This document shows, one piece after another, positions 24,417-33,557 of a DNA stretch of 64,000 nt; position 1 is the stretch's first letter; each line of letters opens with the position of its first letter. A model generated the notes under the pieces. That model did no database searches, was not told the origin of the DNA, and worked only from the letters and a program-made list of their open reading frames with translations. The stretch covers positions 266,001 to 330,000 of the forward strand of contig NZ_CP137557.1 of the NCBI RefSeq assembly GCF_019249655.2. The letters run 5' to 3'. Both the position numbers and the translations under genes were made by a program. The DNA is from Segatella copri. Lineage in GTDB: Bacteria; Bacteroidota; Bacteroidia; Bacteroidales; Bacteroidaceae.

Positions 24417-25391
24417 TTATTTTATAGTAGAAATCGCAGCTTCGAGCTGCTTGATTAATATTTTCTTTTTCATTTCGGGTGCATAGACAAAGGCGATGAT
24501 GTAGAGGTTATAGCCTTGCTTTGCTGCCTGGCTTGTTTGCCTATGAATGCGATGCATTACGTAAGGCCCTCCCATGGCATCTCCTTTCATCTCCCAGAGT
24601 CCTCTTTCTGAGAGATGAGGAATCACCATATACATGCTGTCGGTTTCACCCGGCATATTGGTTCGGAGAATGCTATCAATCAAAGCCTTGTCATTTACAT
24701 GAAAAGCATTTGAATTCTTCATTCTTCGTTCTTCACTCTTCACTTTCATTATGAGCAGGTTCTGCATGCCCGAACTGGCGTTGTTCGAGATCCAGATGAA
24801 GTCTTTCGCCTTTTTGCTGGCGTTCATCGCTGCAGGAATCTTCATGTCGATGCCGAACATCTTTTTGATTTCGTCCTGCATCTCCCTGTTTTGTTTGCTG
24901 GGGTTGCCGGAGATGATATCTGCCAGATGTTTCAGTTCCACTTCATCCACGATGTGGCGGAGTTTCTCGCCATTGAGCCTTTCCCGCAACTGCTGTGCCG
25001 ATTGGGCGGTTATGCGAATGATATTCTGTGGCGCTGCATTCTCGTCGTGGTGAAGTGTGACGGAGAAATCCCGCTCTCCGATATTCTGTTCTCCGAAATC
25101 CCGTTCTCCGATATTCACGACGATTCGGGTTCTTACGAGCAGATAGTTTCCCCGGGTCTTGCCCTTCTTTACCTGAATCAGTCGGCAGAGTGGTTCGGGT
25201 TGGGGCAGTCCTGTCACATCCTCCGTCAGCATCTTGGTTACGATGCTGTCGGTATCTCCCTCAAGCACCACCTCGTAAGGCATTCCCGTGCTTTTGGGCA
25301 GTTTCCCATTTCGCCCTCCTGTGCTGCAGCTTGCCAGGAAGAGTAACAGGAGGCAGCCAGCAAGAAGAGTCTTTAAAGATTCTCTAACCAT
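24417..25391 (-). CDS. DUF4837 family lipoprotein
   Basis: I chose the start at 25391 (MVRESLKTLLAGCLLLLFLASCS) because it gives a clean lipoprotein signal with Cys near residue 22. The mature protein matches DUF4837: 'LPKSTGMPYEVVLEGDTDSIV', a central 'NIIRITAQSAQQLRERL' segment and the C-terminal 'LWEMKGDAMGGPYVMHRIHR...YNLYIIAFVYAPEMKK'. The family has no known function. The start overlaps the 3' end of a micro-membrane protein gene (25373-25477). pdxA follows after 6 bp, so they are probably co-transcribed. Confidence 0.85.
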   Translation of the reverse strand: MVRESLKTLLAGCLLLLFLASCSTGGRNGKLPKSTGMPYEVVLEGDTDSIVTKMLTEDVTGLPQPEPLCRLIQVKKGKTRGNYLLVRTRIVVNIGERDFGEQNIGERDFSVTLHHDENAAPQNIIRITAQSAQQLRERLNGEKLRHIVDEVELKHLADIISGNPSKQNREMQDEIKKMFGIDMKIPAAMNASKKAKDFIWISNNASSGMQNLLIMKVKSEERRMKNSNAFHVNDKALIDSILRTNMPGETDSMYMVIPHLSERGLWEMKGDAMGGPYVMHRIHRQTSQAAKQGYNLYIIAFVYAPEMKKKILIKQLEAAISTIK

Positions 25392-25477
25392 TTCTTTCCT
25401 GGTTTTGTATAAAGCCAAGCCAGAAAGCTGAGAGCTATGATGAGACTTATCGTCATTGTAAATGTAAACAAATTCAT
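25373..25477 (-). CDS. Micro-membrane protein (34 aa), paralogue A
   Basis: Minus-strand ATG 25477 opens MNLFTFTMTISLIIALSFLA then WLYTKPGKKWLENL, stop TAA at 25373-25375. One transmembrane helix is followed by a conserved cytoplasmic tail 'WLYTKPGxKWL'. It is clearly homologous to the frame at 25482-25589 and overlaps the DUF4837 start codon, suggesting translational coupling. Unknown function. Confidence 0.6.
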   Translation of the reverse strand: MNLFTFTMTISLIIALSFLAWLYTKPGKKWLENL

Positions 25478-25481
25478 GATC

Positions 25482-25589
25482 TTATTTAAATCCATCAAGC
25501 CATTTTTGACCAGGTTTTGTGTATAACCATCCCAATATGCATAATGAGATGATGCAACTCGTAACCATTGTAAATGTAAACATGTCCAT
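25482..25589 (-). CDS. Micro-membrane protein (35 aa), paralogue B
   Basis: Minus-strand ATG 25589 encodes MDMFTFTMVTSCIISLCILG then WLYTKPGQKWLDGFK. The 'MFTFTM...I..WLYTKPGxKWL' pattern repeats that of the next gene, so the pair arose by duplication. A strong Shine-Dalgarno-like GGAGGGGG lies 5 nt upstream of the start, rare in this phylum. rlmN ends 14 bp upstream. Confidence 0.65.
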   Translation of the reverse strand: MDMFTFTMVTSCIISLCILGWLYTKPGQKWLDGFK

Positions 25590-25602
25590 ACTCCCCCTCC
25601 TT

Positions 25603-26670
25603 TTATTTATGCTTCTGCTCCTCATCCTCGTGCTGTCGGATTTCTCCAATCTTCTTCGAGGTGCTGAGCAAGCCGCAGGCGGCATAGATGTCCTGGCCGC
25701 GGCTGGCACGGATGGTGGTGAAAACACCATGCTGGGTGAGGTAATCACGGAACTGCTCCATCTTTTCGTCGTTCACACCCTGCAACGGGATGTCGGGAAT
25801 CTGATGGAAACGGATGAGATTGAAACGGCAATCCAGACCCTTCACCAGTTTGATGATGGCCTTGGCATGCTGCATGCTGTCGTTCACGCCCTTGAACACG
25901 ATGTACTCGAAACTCAGGCGGCGCTGATGGGAGAAATCGTAGTTCTTCAGCAACTCCACCACCTGCTCGATACTCATGCCCCTTTCGGCAGGCATCAGTT
26001 CGGCACGCTCCGATGGAATAGGGTCGTGCATCGAAATCGCTACATGGCACTCGCTCTCTTCCAGGAATCGCTTCAGCTTGTTCTTCACGCCCACAGAACT
26101 TACCGTGATGCGCTTTGGACTCCACGCCCAACCGTAATCGGCGGTGAGAATCTCGGTGGCACGAAGCACATTGTCGAGATTATCCATCGGCTCGCCCTGT
26201 CCCATGAACACGATGTTGGTGAGCTTATCCACCTCAGGCAGCGAGTAAATCTGGTTCAGGATGTCGCCGGCAGGCAAACTCCCCTCGAATCCCTGCTTTC
26301 CGGTCTGGCAGAAGAGGCAGTTCATCTTGCAGCCCACCTGCGAAGAGACGCAGAGCGTGGCGCGGTCCTTATCAGGAATATACACCGTTTCCACGAACTT
26401 TCCGCTTCGGGTAGGGAAGAGATACTTGATGGTACCATCCACGGAATGTTGTGCGTCAGAATATTCTGCGCATCCTATTTCGTATTCGGCAGCGAGTTTG
26501 GCACGGTTGGCCTTCGAGATATTGGTCATCTCATCAATGCTCTTCACATGCTGCTCATAGAGCCACTTCGCCATCTGTCCGCCTGTGAAGGCAGGCATGC
26601 CGAGATCCTTAGCCACCTGCTTCAATTCGGCAAGTGTAAGGCCCAAAAGATATTTTTTTTCATTATTCAT
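25603..26670 (-). CDS. rlmN: 23S rRNA (adenine-2503-C2)-methyltransferase RlmN
   Basis: The 355-residue radical-SAM enzyme methylates A2503 of 23S rRNA and A37 of some tRNAs. The cluster-binding motif is 'CKMNCLFCQTG' (CX3CX2C, near residue 115); the N-terminal 'LLGLTLAELKQVAKDLGMPAFTGGQMAKWLYEQ' accessory domain and the C-terminal catalytic Cys region ('ASRGQDIYAACGLLST') are present. The start is certain from the family, yet a -7 box sits only 5 nt upstream, so the transcript may be leaderless. Confidence 0.97.
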   Translation of the reverse strand: MNNEKKYLLGLTLAELKQVAKDLGMPAFTGGQMAKWLYEQHVKSIDEMTNISKANRAKLAAEYEIGCAEYSDAQHSVDGTIKYLFPTRSGKFVETVYIPDKDRATLCVSSQVGCKMNCLFCQTGKQGFEGSLPAGDILNQIYSLPEVDKLTNIVFMGQGEPMDNLDNVLRATEILTADYGWAWSPKRITVSSVGVKNKLKRFLEESECHVAISMHDPIPSERAELMPAERGMSIEQVVELLKNYDFSHQRRLSFEYIVFKGVNDSMQHAKAIIKLVKGLDCRFNLIRFHQIPDIPLQGVNDEKMEQFRDYLTQHGVFTTIRASRGQDIYAACGLLSTSKKIGEIRQHEDEEQKHK

Positions 26671-26674
26671 ACTG

Positions 26675-26682
26675 CAAAGATA
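26675..26682 (-). promoter_or_regulatory. -7 box immediately upstream of rlmN
   Basis: TATCTTTG followed by CAGT and then the rlmN ATG (26670). Transcription would start at or very near the A of the start codon. Confidence 0.5.
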
Positions 26683-26704
26683 GTGTTTTTTGCCGAAAAA
26701 GTGT

Positions 26705-26712
26705 TATCTTTG
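26705..26712 (+). promoter_or_regulatory. -7 box for the GT2-HIT-SpoIID gene
   Basis: TATCTTTG followed by CC matches TAnnTTTG, 94 nt upstream of the start at 26807, divergent from the rlmN promoter. Confidence 0.5.
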
Positions 26713-26806
26713 CCACATATTTTAAGATAATAAGTTGAAATAAAGATAAAAAACATAGTTTCAAGCCTCAAAACGGGGTGAAAAACAGAAAATAAGGAAC
26801 AAAGAA

Positions 26807-29800
26807 ATGAGAGAAAAAATAGACCTTTTCTTGCCATGTGAAGACCTGGAGGTGGCCCAAGAAGCACTCGGAGAACTTCATGACAACAAGACAGTTCAGC
26901 ATATCAACCTGATGGTGAGCGCCGATTTCGCTGCCCACCATCAGGTGCCAGACGGCTGTACCTTCGTGGTTATCGACCGACTGGAGAGTAGCAACACCGT
27001 GGAGAGCATCGCCGAAAATGCCGATGCCGACTTCGTGATGATCTGCACCAAGACCACCCCTATCAGATGGGGCCTCTATGCCTTGGAGCGTTTCCTGCGC
27101 ACGGCGGATGATACCGCGGCGGTGATGGTTTACTCCGACCACTATTCGCTGGTGAAGGATGATGCATCTTCAGAAAATGCATCTTCTGAAGCAGATGCAT
27201 CTGATTCGGAAAAAGCATCTGGTAAACTGGAAAAGCATCCTGTGATTGATTATCAGCAGGGTAGTTTGCGGGATGACTTCGATTTCGGAAGTCTCTGGCT
27301 CGTCAAGGCGCAGGCGCTGCGCAACTATATCGCCCAGCAGGATAGACAGGAATATCAGTTTGCCGGCCTCTACGACCTGCGTCTCTATCTGAGTAGGGTG
27401 GGAGAAATCTTCCATCTGAATGAGTTCCTCTATACCGAGAACGAACTGGATAACAGAAAGAGCGGCGAAAAGCAGTTTGACTATGTGAACCCTAGAAACC
27501 GTGAGGTGCAGATAGAGATGGAAAAGGCTTGTACCCAGCATCTTAACAAGGTGGGTGCCCTGGTGGATACCAGCTACTACCGTCTGCCTGATTTCGACGA
27601 ACAGGAGTTTGAATACGAGGCTTCGGTGGTGATTCCGGTGTTTAACCGAGAGAAGACCATCGCCGATGCCGTGAAGAGTGCCCTGGCGCAGAAAACGGAT
27701 TTCAAGTTTAACGTGATTGTGGTGAACAATCATTCTACAGATAAAACCGGAGAGATTCTTGATGAAATAGCAGATGACCGTTTGATTCAGATAGTTCCTG
27801 ATAGAAAGGACTTGGGTATCGGCGGCTGCTGGAATGTAGCCATCAACAGCGACTATTGCGGAAAATTCGCCGTGCAGCTGGATAGCGACGACCTGTATTC
27901 ATCTTCTGAAACCCTTCAGAAGATAGTGGATGCCTTCTACGAGCAGAAGGCGGCGATGATGATTGGCGCCTACCGCATGTGCGATTTCGACCTGAATACC
28001 CTGCCTCCGGGACTCATCGACCACAAGGAATGGACCGAGGATAACGGTTGCAACAACGCCTTGCGTATCAACGGCTTGGGAGCGCCACGTGCCTTCTTTA
28101 CCCCGTTGGTACGACAGATGCAGTTCCCTAACACCAGCTATGGTGAGGATTATGCCCTGGGACTGGCTTTCTCTCGCCGCTATCGCATCGGCAGAATCTA
28201 CGACGAGCTTTATCTCTGCCGTCGCTGGGGAGGCAATTCGGATGCCGCCCTGAGCATCGACAGGGTGAATGCCAACAATCTCTATAAAGACCGTCTGCGC
28301 ACCATGGAGCTGATGGCCCGCAAGCAGATGATGCAGGGCAAGGCGGATATCATGGAAGACAGTAGCATCTCTCGCTTCTTCAACCGACAGTTAGAGAAAT
28401 GGGCTGATGCCCGCCATCGCTTCCGCGACCTGAAGCATGTGGAAACCCGCCAGCTCTCGGAACTGGTCAAGCTGCAGTGGAACCCTGCCCGCATCGTGAG
28501 CACGGGAGCCAAGATAGACAGGAAGACCCTGGGCGAGCGCCCTTGCTTCCTCTGCGACCGCAACCGACCAAAGGAGCAGATGTCGCAGCAGATAGATGAA
28601 AACTTCCATCTGCTGGTGAATCCGTTCCCAATCCTTCCGGTGCATTTCACCATTCCGGCCCGCAAGCATCAGTATCAGGCCATCTATCAGAACTATGGCG
28701 AGATGCATCGCTTCCTCTCGCTTCACAGCGAACTGATGGTGTTCTATAACGGTCCGAAGTGTGGTGCCTCTGCCCCAGATCATCTTCATTTCCAGGCGGG
28801 TACGAGCGGCATCCTGCCGTTGCAGTCCAACTGGCAGCGTCTTTCGCGCAATCTTACTGACGTCATCACTCTGAACGATGAAGAGAAGATAGCCGTGGTT
28901 CACGACTTCGTGGTTCCAGCCTTCGTCATCATCTCGAAGAGTGAGGAGAGCGACGAGATGCTCTTCCACCGTCTTTACAGAGCCATGCCGCTGCGTGGCG
29001 GAGAGACCGAACCGATGATGAACATCGTGGCTTGGAGAAAGGGCGATGAATTCATCTCGGTGGTGATTCCGAGAGAGAAGCACCGTCCGGAGGCTTACTT
29101 TGCCGATGGCGATGCCCAACTGATGGTTTCACCGGGTGCCCTGGATATGTCGGGACTCATCATCACCCCAAGAGAGGAGGATTTCAGAAAACTGACCGAT
29201 GAGCGTGCCGAGGCACTGCTGCAGGAATGCAGTGTGAGCCAGGAGAAGATGAACAGCATCGTGAGCAAGCTGAAGGTGGCAAAGGAGGCTGAAGATTCCA
29301 TTCTGGCTACATCTGCCCTATATAATAATGAGGAGGAACCAGAGGTTACCGTGGGCATCGTGAGTGCCCAAAAGGTGCATTTCTCGCTGAACAAGCCTTA
29401 TCTGGCTAAGGGCGAAATCGTGATTGGCGAGCAGGAGGTGGAGTTCTTCGAGGGAGGTATCATGTGGAACGGTAATCTTTACAGTAAGCTCACCTTCCAT
29501 CCGCAGAGCGACGACGCCTCGTTCTCTATCAGCGACGTGACCATCGGCGTGAACTTCCACTGGGAGCGCAAGGAGACGCAGACCTTCCTGGGTGCCCTCC
29601 GCTTCGTGGTGGAATCGGATAAGATCTATGCCATCAACGAACTGCCGGTGGAGCGCTATCTGGAGAGTGTAATCAGCAGTGAGATGAGTGCCACATCGAG
29701 CCTAGAACTGCTGAAGGCACATGCCGTGATTTCACGTTCGTGGCTGCTGGCGCAGATGCAGAAGCGCAGAGAGGTGGCTGAGAGCGGCAACAATTTCTTC

Positions 29801-30679
29801 TCGTTCACCAAGAAGGAGGATATGCTGATTCGCTGGTACGACCGTGAGGACCACACCCTCTTTGACGTGTGCGCCGATGACCACTGCCAGCGCTACCAGG
29901 GCATCACGAAGGAAACCTCGCCACATGTTGCCGAGGCTATCAGGCTGACCCGTGGCCAGGTGTTGCTGGATGGCGGCGAGATTTGCGATGCAAGATTCTC
30001 GAAATGCTGCGGCGGAGTAACTGAGGAATTCCAATACTGCTGGGAGAATACGCCGAAGAACTATCTCACGGCAGTGAGAGACATCGCCTTGGGAATATCG
30101 GGAACAGAAAATAATTTAGGAACGAAGGCCCCTCTTCCTAATCTTACCAATGAGGATGAGGCAGAGAAGTGGATCCGCTTCAATCCGCCTGCTTTCTGCA
30201 ACACGCAGGATAAGAAAATCCTCTCGGAGGTGCTGAACGATTACGACCAGGAGACCGTGGATTTCTATCGCTGGAAGGTGACCCTGACCCAGGAGAAGTT
30301 GCAGCAGCTCATCGCCGACAAGCTGAAGATGGACTTCGGTGCCATCCTCGACATGAAGGCGGTGGAGAGAGGAACGAGCGGCCGCATCAGCAAGCTGCAG
30401 ATTATCGGAACCGAGAAGACCTTCACCATCGGTAAGGAACTGGAAATCCGCCGTGCCCTGAGCGATTCTCATCTTTTGAGCTCTGCCTTCGTGGTAGATA
30501 AATATGATGCAGATGAAAACGGTGTTCCGCAGCGCTTCGAACTGATTGGCGCCGGATGGGGACACGGAGTAGGACTCTGCCAGATTGGTGCTGCCGTGAT
30601 GGGCGAGGAGGGCTATCTCTATGATGCCATCCTGCTGCACTACTATCAGGGAGCAGAAATCAAGAAACTCTATCAATAA
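26807..30679 (+). CDS. Three-part fusion: GT2 glycosyltransferase - HIT-like DUF4922 - SpoIID/LytB domain
   Basis: The protein has 1,290 residues. Residues 1-180 resemble a degenerate GT-A domain. A second GT2 domain starts near 272 ('[22 protein letters not shown]') with a DSDD metal motif near 359. Around 575-700 lies DUF4922, with '[12 protein letters not shown]' and an H-x-H-x-Q motif ('PDHLHFQ', near 655) like GalT/GDP-glucose phosphorylase-type HIT enzymes. The last third is a SpoIID domain: '[34 protein letters not shown]' near 950 and '[13 protein letters not shown]' near 1250. SpoIID proteins act on peptidoglycan glycan strands or enhance amidases. No signal peptide is visible, which is odd for a wall enzyme. 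An AmpG-like permease gene follows, supporting a role in muropeptide or nucleotide-sugar recycling; that is inference. Confidence 0.88.
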   Translation: MREKIDLFLPCEDLEVAQEALGELHDNKTVQHINLMVSADFAAHHQVPDGCTFVVIDRLESSNTVESIAENADADFVMICTKTTPIRWGLYALERFLRTADDTAAVMVYSDHYSLVKDDASSENASSEADASDSEKASGKLEKHPVIDYQQGSLRDDFDFGSLWLVKAQALRNYIAQQDRQEYQFAGLYDLRLYLSRVGEIFHLNEFLYTENELDNRKSGEKQFDYVNPRNREVQIEMEKACTQHLNKVGALVDTSYYRLPDFDEQEFEYEASVVIPVFNREKTIADAVKSALAQKTDFKFNVIVVNNHSTDKTGEILDEIADDRLIQIVPDRKDLGIGGCWNVAINSDYCGKFAVQLDSDDLYSSSETLQKIVDAFYEQKAAMMIGAYRMCDFDLNTLPPGLIDHKEWTEDNGCNNALRINGLGAPRAFFTPLVRQMQFPNTSYGEDYALGLAFSRRYRIGRIYDELYLCRRWGGNSDAALSIDRVNANNLYKDRLRTMELMARKQMMQGKADIMEDSSISRFFNRQLEKWADARHRFRDLKHVETRQLSELVKLQWNPARIVSTGAKIDRKTLGERPCFLCDRNRPKEQMSQQIDENFHLLVNPFPILPVHFTIPARKHQYQAIYQNYGEMHRFLSLHSELMVFYNGPKCGASAPDHLHFQAGTSGILPLQSNWQRLSRNLTDVITLNDEEKIAVVHDFVVPAFVIISKSEESDEMLFHRLYRAMPLRGGETEPMMNIVAWRKGDEFISVVIPREKHRPEAYFADGDAQLMVSPGALDMSGLIITPREEDFRKLTDERAEALLQECSVSQEKMNSIVSKLKVAKEAEDSILATSALYNNEEEPEVTVGIVSAQKVHFSLNKPYLAKGEIVIGEQEVEFFEGGIMWNGNLYSKLTFHPQSDDASFSISDVTIGVNFHWERKETQTFLGALRFVVESDKIYAINELPVERYLESVISSEMSATSSLELLKAHAVISRSWLLAQMQKRREVAESGNNFFSFTKKEDMLIRWYDREDHTLFDVCADDHCQRYQGITKETSPHVAEAIRLTRGQVLLDGGEICDARFSKCCGGVTEEFQYCWENTPKNYLTAVRDIALGISGTENNLGTKAPLPNLTNEDEAEKWIRFNPPAFCNTQDKKILSEVLNDYDQETVDFYRWKVTLTQEKLQQLIADKLKMDFGAILDMKAVERGTSGRISKLQIIGTEKTFTIGKELEIRRALSDSHLLSSAFVVDKYDADENGVPQRFELIGAGWGHGVGLCQIGAAVMGEEGYLYDAILLHYYQGAEIKKLYQ

Positions 30680-30779
30680 AAAGAAACACTATCAATAATT
30701 TGAATGTTGAATGTTGGGTGTTAAAAGAGGCTACGCTTCTTTTGACACCTGGTGTTCTGAACCTAATATTAAAAATGAA

Positions 30780-32114
30780 ATGGTAACAAAGAAAAATAGT
30801 CGGAATCCATGGGCTTGGATTCCGACCCTCTATTTTGCAGAAGGACTGCCCAACGTCATTGTGACCGCCCTCTCTGTGGTGATGTATATGCAGTTGGGCC
30901 TCACCGATGCCGAGGTGGGTCTCTATACCGGATGGCTCGCACTGCCTTGGGTGATCAAGCCCCTGTGGAGCCCGTTCATCGACCTGCTGAAGACCAAGCG
31001 CTGGTGGGTGCTCACCATGCAGGCGCTCATCGGAGCCGCCCTTGCCGGCATCGCCTTCTCGCTGCCTACTGCCTTCTGGTTCCAGGCAACGATGTGCTTC
31101 TTCTTCCTCATCGCCTTCTGCAGTGCCACCCACGATATTTCGGCGGATGGTTTTTATATGATTGAGCTGGATGAGCATACACAGACCAAGTTTGTGGGAC
31201 TGCGAAACACGTTCTATCGCCTCGCCATCATCTTCGTGAATGGTTTCCTGGTGATGCTGGCAGGTGTGCTCCAGGTGATGTTCCGCAACCAGATACGCTT
31301 CTCGTGGGCGCTTATCTTCTACGGATTGGCGGGCATCTTCATCGGACTGTGGCTCTATCACAGCCGGTTTATGCCGCGTCCTAAGGAGGATGTGCAGACG
31401 GATAGAACGGTGGGTGAAGTGGCGCACGAACTGACGAACATGTTCCGTACCTTCTTCGTGAAGTTCAGGGTGGGGGAAACCATCTGCGTGATGCTCTTCC
31501 TGCTGCTCTATCGTTTCCCGGAAGCACTCTTGAATACGATGACCAAGACCTTCATCCTTCGTCCTAATTCGCAGGGCGGACTGGGATTGTCTCCGCAGGA
31601 ATATGGTTTTGCTAATGGTACGGTGGGACTGATCGGTTTGCTGCTGGGTGGTATCATCGGCGGTATTCTGGTGAGCCGCGACGGTATGAAGAAATGGCTC
31701 TGGCCGATGGTTTGCGCCATCACCCTGCCGGATGTGGTTTACATCTATCTGAGTTATTCGCTGAACAGCGATATTATCGTGGTATCGAGCTGTCTTTTCG
31801 TAGAGCAGTTTGGTTATGGTCTGGGCTTCACGGTTCTTACGCTCTACATGCTGTTCTACAGTCAGGGCAAGTTCAAGACCTCGCATTATTCCATCTGCAC
31901 GGGCATCTCCTATCTGGGTTTAATGTTGCCAGGTATGGTTTCTGGCTATCTGAAAGATATGGTAGGCTATCGCTTGTTCTTCATCATCGTGATGGCATGC
32001 TGCGCCATCACCTTCCTGGTTACTGCCTTCCTGAAAATAGATCCGGAGTTCGGAAAGAAGGAGAAGGAAATCAAGGAGCAAATAGAAGAGGAAGAAATGG
32101 AAGTGATAGAATAA
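30780..32114 (+). CDS. AmpG-like MFS permease
   Basis: I place the start at ATG 30780 (MVTKKNSRNPWAWIPTLYFAEGLPN), matching AmpG/PAT-family transporters, which begin with a short cytoplasmic tail and 'LYFAEGLP'. About twelve transmembrane helices are visible, with 'WLALPWVIKPLWSPFIDLLKTKRWW' after helix 2 as in AmpG, and 'ATHDISADGFYMIEL' in helix 5. AmpG imports anhydro-muropeptides for wall recycling. It sits 100 bp after the SpoIID fusion gene on the same strand, so the two probably form a unit. A terminator follows at 32192. Substrate is not proven. Confidence 0.85.
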   Translation: MVTKKNSRNPWAWIPTLYFAEGLPNVIVTALSVVMYMQLGLTDAEVGLYTGWLALPWVIKPLWSPFIDLLKTKRWWVLTMQALIGAALAGIAFSLPTAFWFQATMCFFFLIAFCSATHDISADGFYMIELDEHTQTKFVGLRNTFYRLAIIFVNGFLVMLAGVLQVMFRNQIRFSWALIFYGLAGIFIGLWLYHSRFMPRPKEDVQTDRTVGEVAHELTNMFRTFFVKFRVGETICVMLFLLLYRFPEALLNTMTKTFILRPNSQGGLGLSPQEYGFANGTVGLIGLLLGGIIGGILVSRDGMKKWLWPMVCAITLPDVVYIYLSYSLNSDIIVVSSCLFVEQFGYGLGFTVLTLYMLFYSQGKFKTSHYSICTGISYLGLMLPGMVSGYLKDMVGYRLFFIIVMACCAITFLVTAFLKIDPEFGKKEKEIKEQIEEEEMEVIE

Positions 32115-32191
32115 TATTTCTATAGAAGATAAAATCTATTTCTATATGAAGATAGAAACTGTTTTCTATATATAATAGGTGAAAATCTGAG

Positions 32192-32226
32192 AAAAGGTCG
32201 TTGGGTATCGTCCCAACGACCTTTTT
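32192..32226 (+). terminator. Terminator after the AmpG-like gene
   Basis: AAAAGGTCGTTGGG pairs with CCCAACGACCTTTT over a 6-nt loop and runs into a T-rich tail. Confidence 0.85.
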
Positions 32227-32263
32227 CTGTTAAAGTATTTGAAATCTTTATCTTCTGCCCTTG

Positions 32264-32309
32264 TGATATCATTTTAATATCGTATATTTGCGATATCAAA
32301 ATGATATCA
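32264..32309 (+). promoter_or_regulatory. SPFH operon promoter with operator arms on both sides of the -7 box
   Basis: The -7 box TATATTTG (32283-32290) lies exactly between two 19-bp inverted arms, TGATATCATTTTAATATCG (32264-32282) and CGATATCAAAATGATATCA (32291-32309), which match at 18 of 19 positions. Each arm holds two ATATC half-sites. A bound repressor would cover the promoter. The operon encodes an Arc-type ribbon-helix-helix protein (33315), the obvious candidate. Confidence 0.75.
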
Positions 32310-32340
32310 ACATTAATAACGTAATAAATAAAGTAAAATT

Positions 32341-33309
32341 ATGGAGAATAAGGAATTTACGTATCAGGGAAAGACCTTGAATGGCATCCTGATGTTAGTG
32401 TTAAACATCATCGGCTTTCTGGCTGGAGTTGGCTTGTTTATATTTGCCTGCGTTTCGCAAGAAGGCTGGCTGGCAAATGTCTGTGGCGTTTGCGGCGTAC
32501 TGCTTCTCATCCTGAGCATCATCTGCGTTTGCGGTTTCATCCTGGTGGAGCCTGGTCAGGCTCGCGTGTTGCTTTTCTTCGGTAAGTATCGTGGCACTTT
32601 TACTGAGCCGGGTTACTATTGGCTGAATCCGTTTATCAGTCTGAAGAAGCTTTCGCTTCGTGTGCGCAACCTCGATGCGGAACCTATCAAGGTGAATGAC
32701 AAGACGGGTAATCCGATTATGATTGGTATGGTGCTGGTATGGAAACTGAAGGATACCTACAAGGCTATCTTCGAGATTGATACCCAGACCATGGCTGAGG
32801 GTTCTACGGGTCAGGCAGGCATCGGTGCTTCTGCTGCACAGATCATGAATATGCTGGGCCGCTTTGTCCAGATTCAGGCAGATGCTGCTCTCCGACAGGT
32901 AGCCGGACAGTATGCCTACGATGATGACGAGGGGGAAAAGTCGAATCAGATTACGCTTCGAGATGGAAGTGATGAAATCAATAAGGAGTTGGAGGCTCGC
33001 ATCGATGAGCGATTGGCGATGGCAGGTATAGAGGTAGTAGAGGCTCGCATCAACTATCTGGCTTATGCTCCGGAGATAGCAGCCGTGATGCTTCGTCGCC
33101 AGCAGGCTTCAGCCATCATCTCTGCCAGAGAGAAGATAGTTGAGGGAGCCGTGTCGATGGTGAAGATGGCATTGCAGAAGTTGAGCGATGAAGATGTGGT
33201 AGAGCTTGATGACGACAAGAAGGCTGCCATGGTCAGCAATCTGCTCGTAGTGCTCTGTGGCGATGATACCGCCCAGCCTGTAGTAAATACGGGAACATTG
33301 AATCATTAA
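32341..33309 (+). CDS. SPFH-domain (stomatin/prohibitin-like) membrane protein
   Basis: The 322-residue protein has two N-terminal transmembrane helices (about residues 15-38 and 47-65), then the SPFH domain starting 'VEPGQARVLLFFGKYRGTFTEPGYYWLNPFI' and running to about residue 260, with 'LAMAGIEVVEARINYLAYAPEIAAVMLRRQQA'. Such proteins form large ring- or raft-like assemblies in the membrane. It heads an operon with an Arc-type regulator (5 bp downstream) and another membrane protein. The promoter is operator-flanked (32264-32309). Physiological role unknown. Confidence 0.92.
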   Translation: MENKEFTYQGKTLNGILMLVLNIIGFLAGVGLFIFACVSQEGWLANVCGVCGVLLLILSIICVCGFILVEPGQARVLLFFGKYRGTFTEPGYYWLNPFISLKKLSLRVRNLDAEPIKVNDKTGNPIMIGMVLVWKLKDTYKAIFEIDTQTMAEGSTGQAGIGASAAQIMNMLGRFVQIQADAALRQVAGQYAYDDDEGEKSNQITLRDGSDEINKELEARIDERLAMAGIEVVEARINYLAYAPEIAAVMLRRQQASAIISAREKIVEGAVSMVKMALQKLSDEDVVELDDDKKAAMVSNLLVVLCGDDTAQPVVNTGTLNH

Positions 33310-33314
33310 AAGGT

Positions 33315-33557
33315 ATGGCTAAAAAGGAAACAAATACGAAGAGTTTTATATTGCGCATCGATTCGGAAACGATGAGTGCCATTGAAGCGTGGGCGGAGGA
33401 TGAGTTCCGCTCAACCAACGGCCAGCTGCAATGGATCATCGCCGAAGCGCTGCGCAAGGCTGGCAGACTGCCTAAGAAAAAGAAGGCTGCATCAAAGAAA
33501 TCAAAGGAAGAAGATGAATCAAATCAAATAGAAGAGAAGAAGAAAGATGAAGAATAA
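33315..33557 (+). CDS. Arc-type ribbon-helix-helix DNA-binding protein
   Basis: The 80-residue protein contains 'KSFILRIDSETMSAIEAWAEDEFRSTNGQLQWIIAEALRKAG', the strand-helix-helix of the Arc family (strand residues FILRI). A Lys/Glu-rich tail follows (KKKKAASKKSKEEDE). It lies 5 bp after the SPFH gene and overlaps the next gene by 11 bp. Arc-like proteins bind inverted repeats as tetramers, which suits the two-arm operator at 32264-32309; autoregulation is my inference. Confidence 0.9.
   Translation: MAKKETNTKSFILRIDSETMSAIEAWAEDEFRSTNGQLQWIIAEALRKAGRLPKKKKAASKKSKEEDESNQIEEKKKDEE

Noticed and set aside
30660..31886. A 408-codon minus-strand frame opposite the AmpG-like gene
   Set aside because: His/Glu/Arg-rich mirror of transmembrane codons; the plus-strand permease explains the region.
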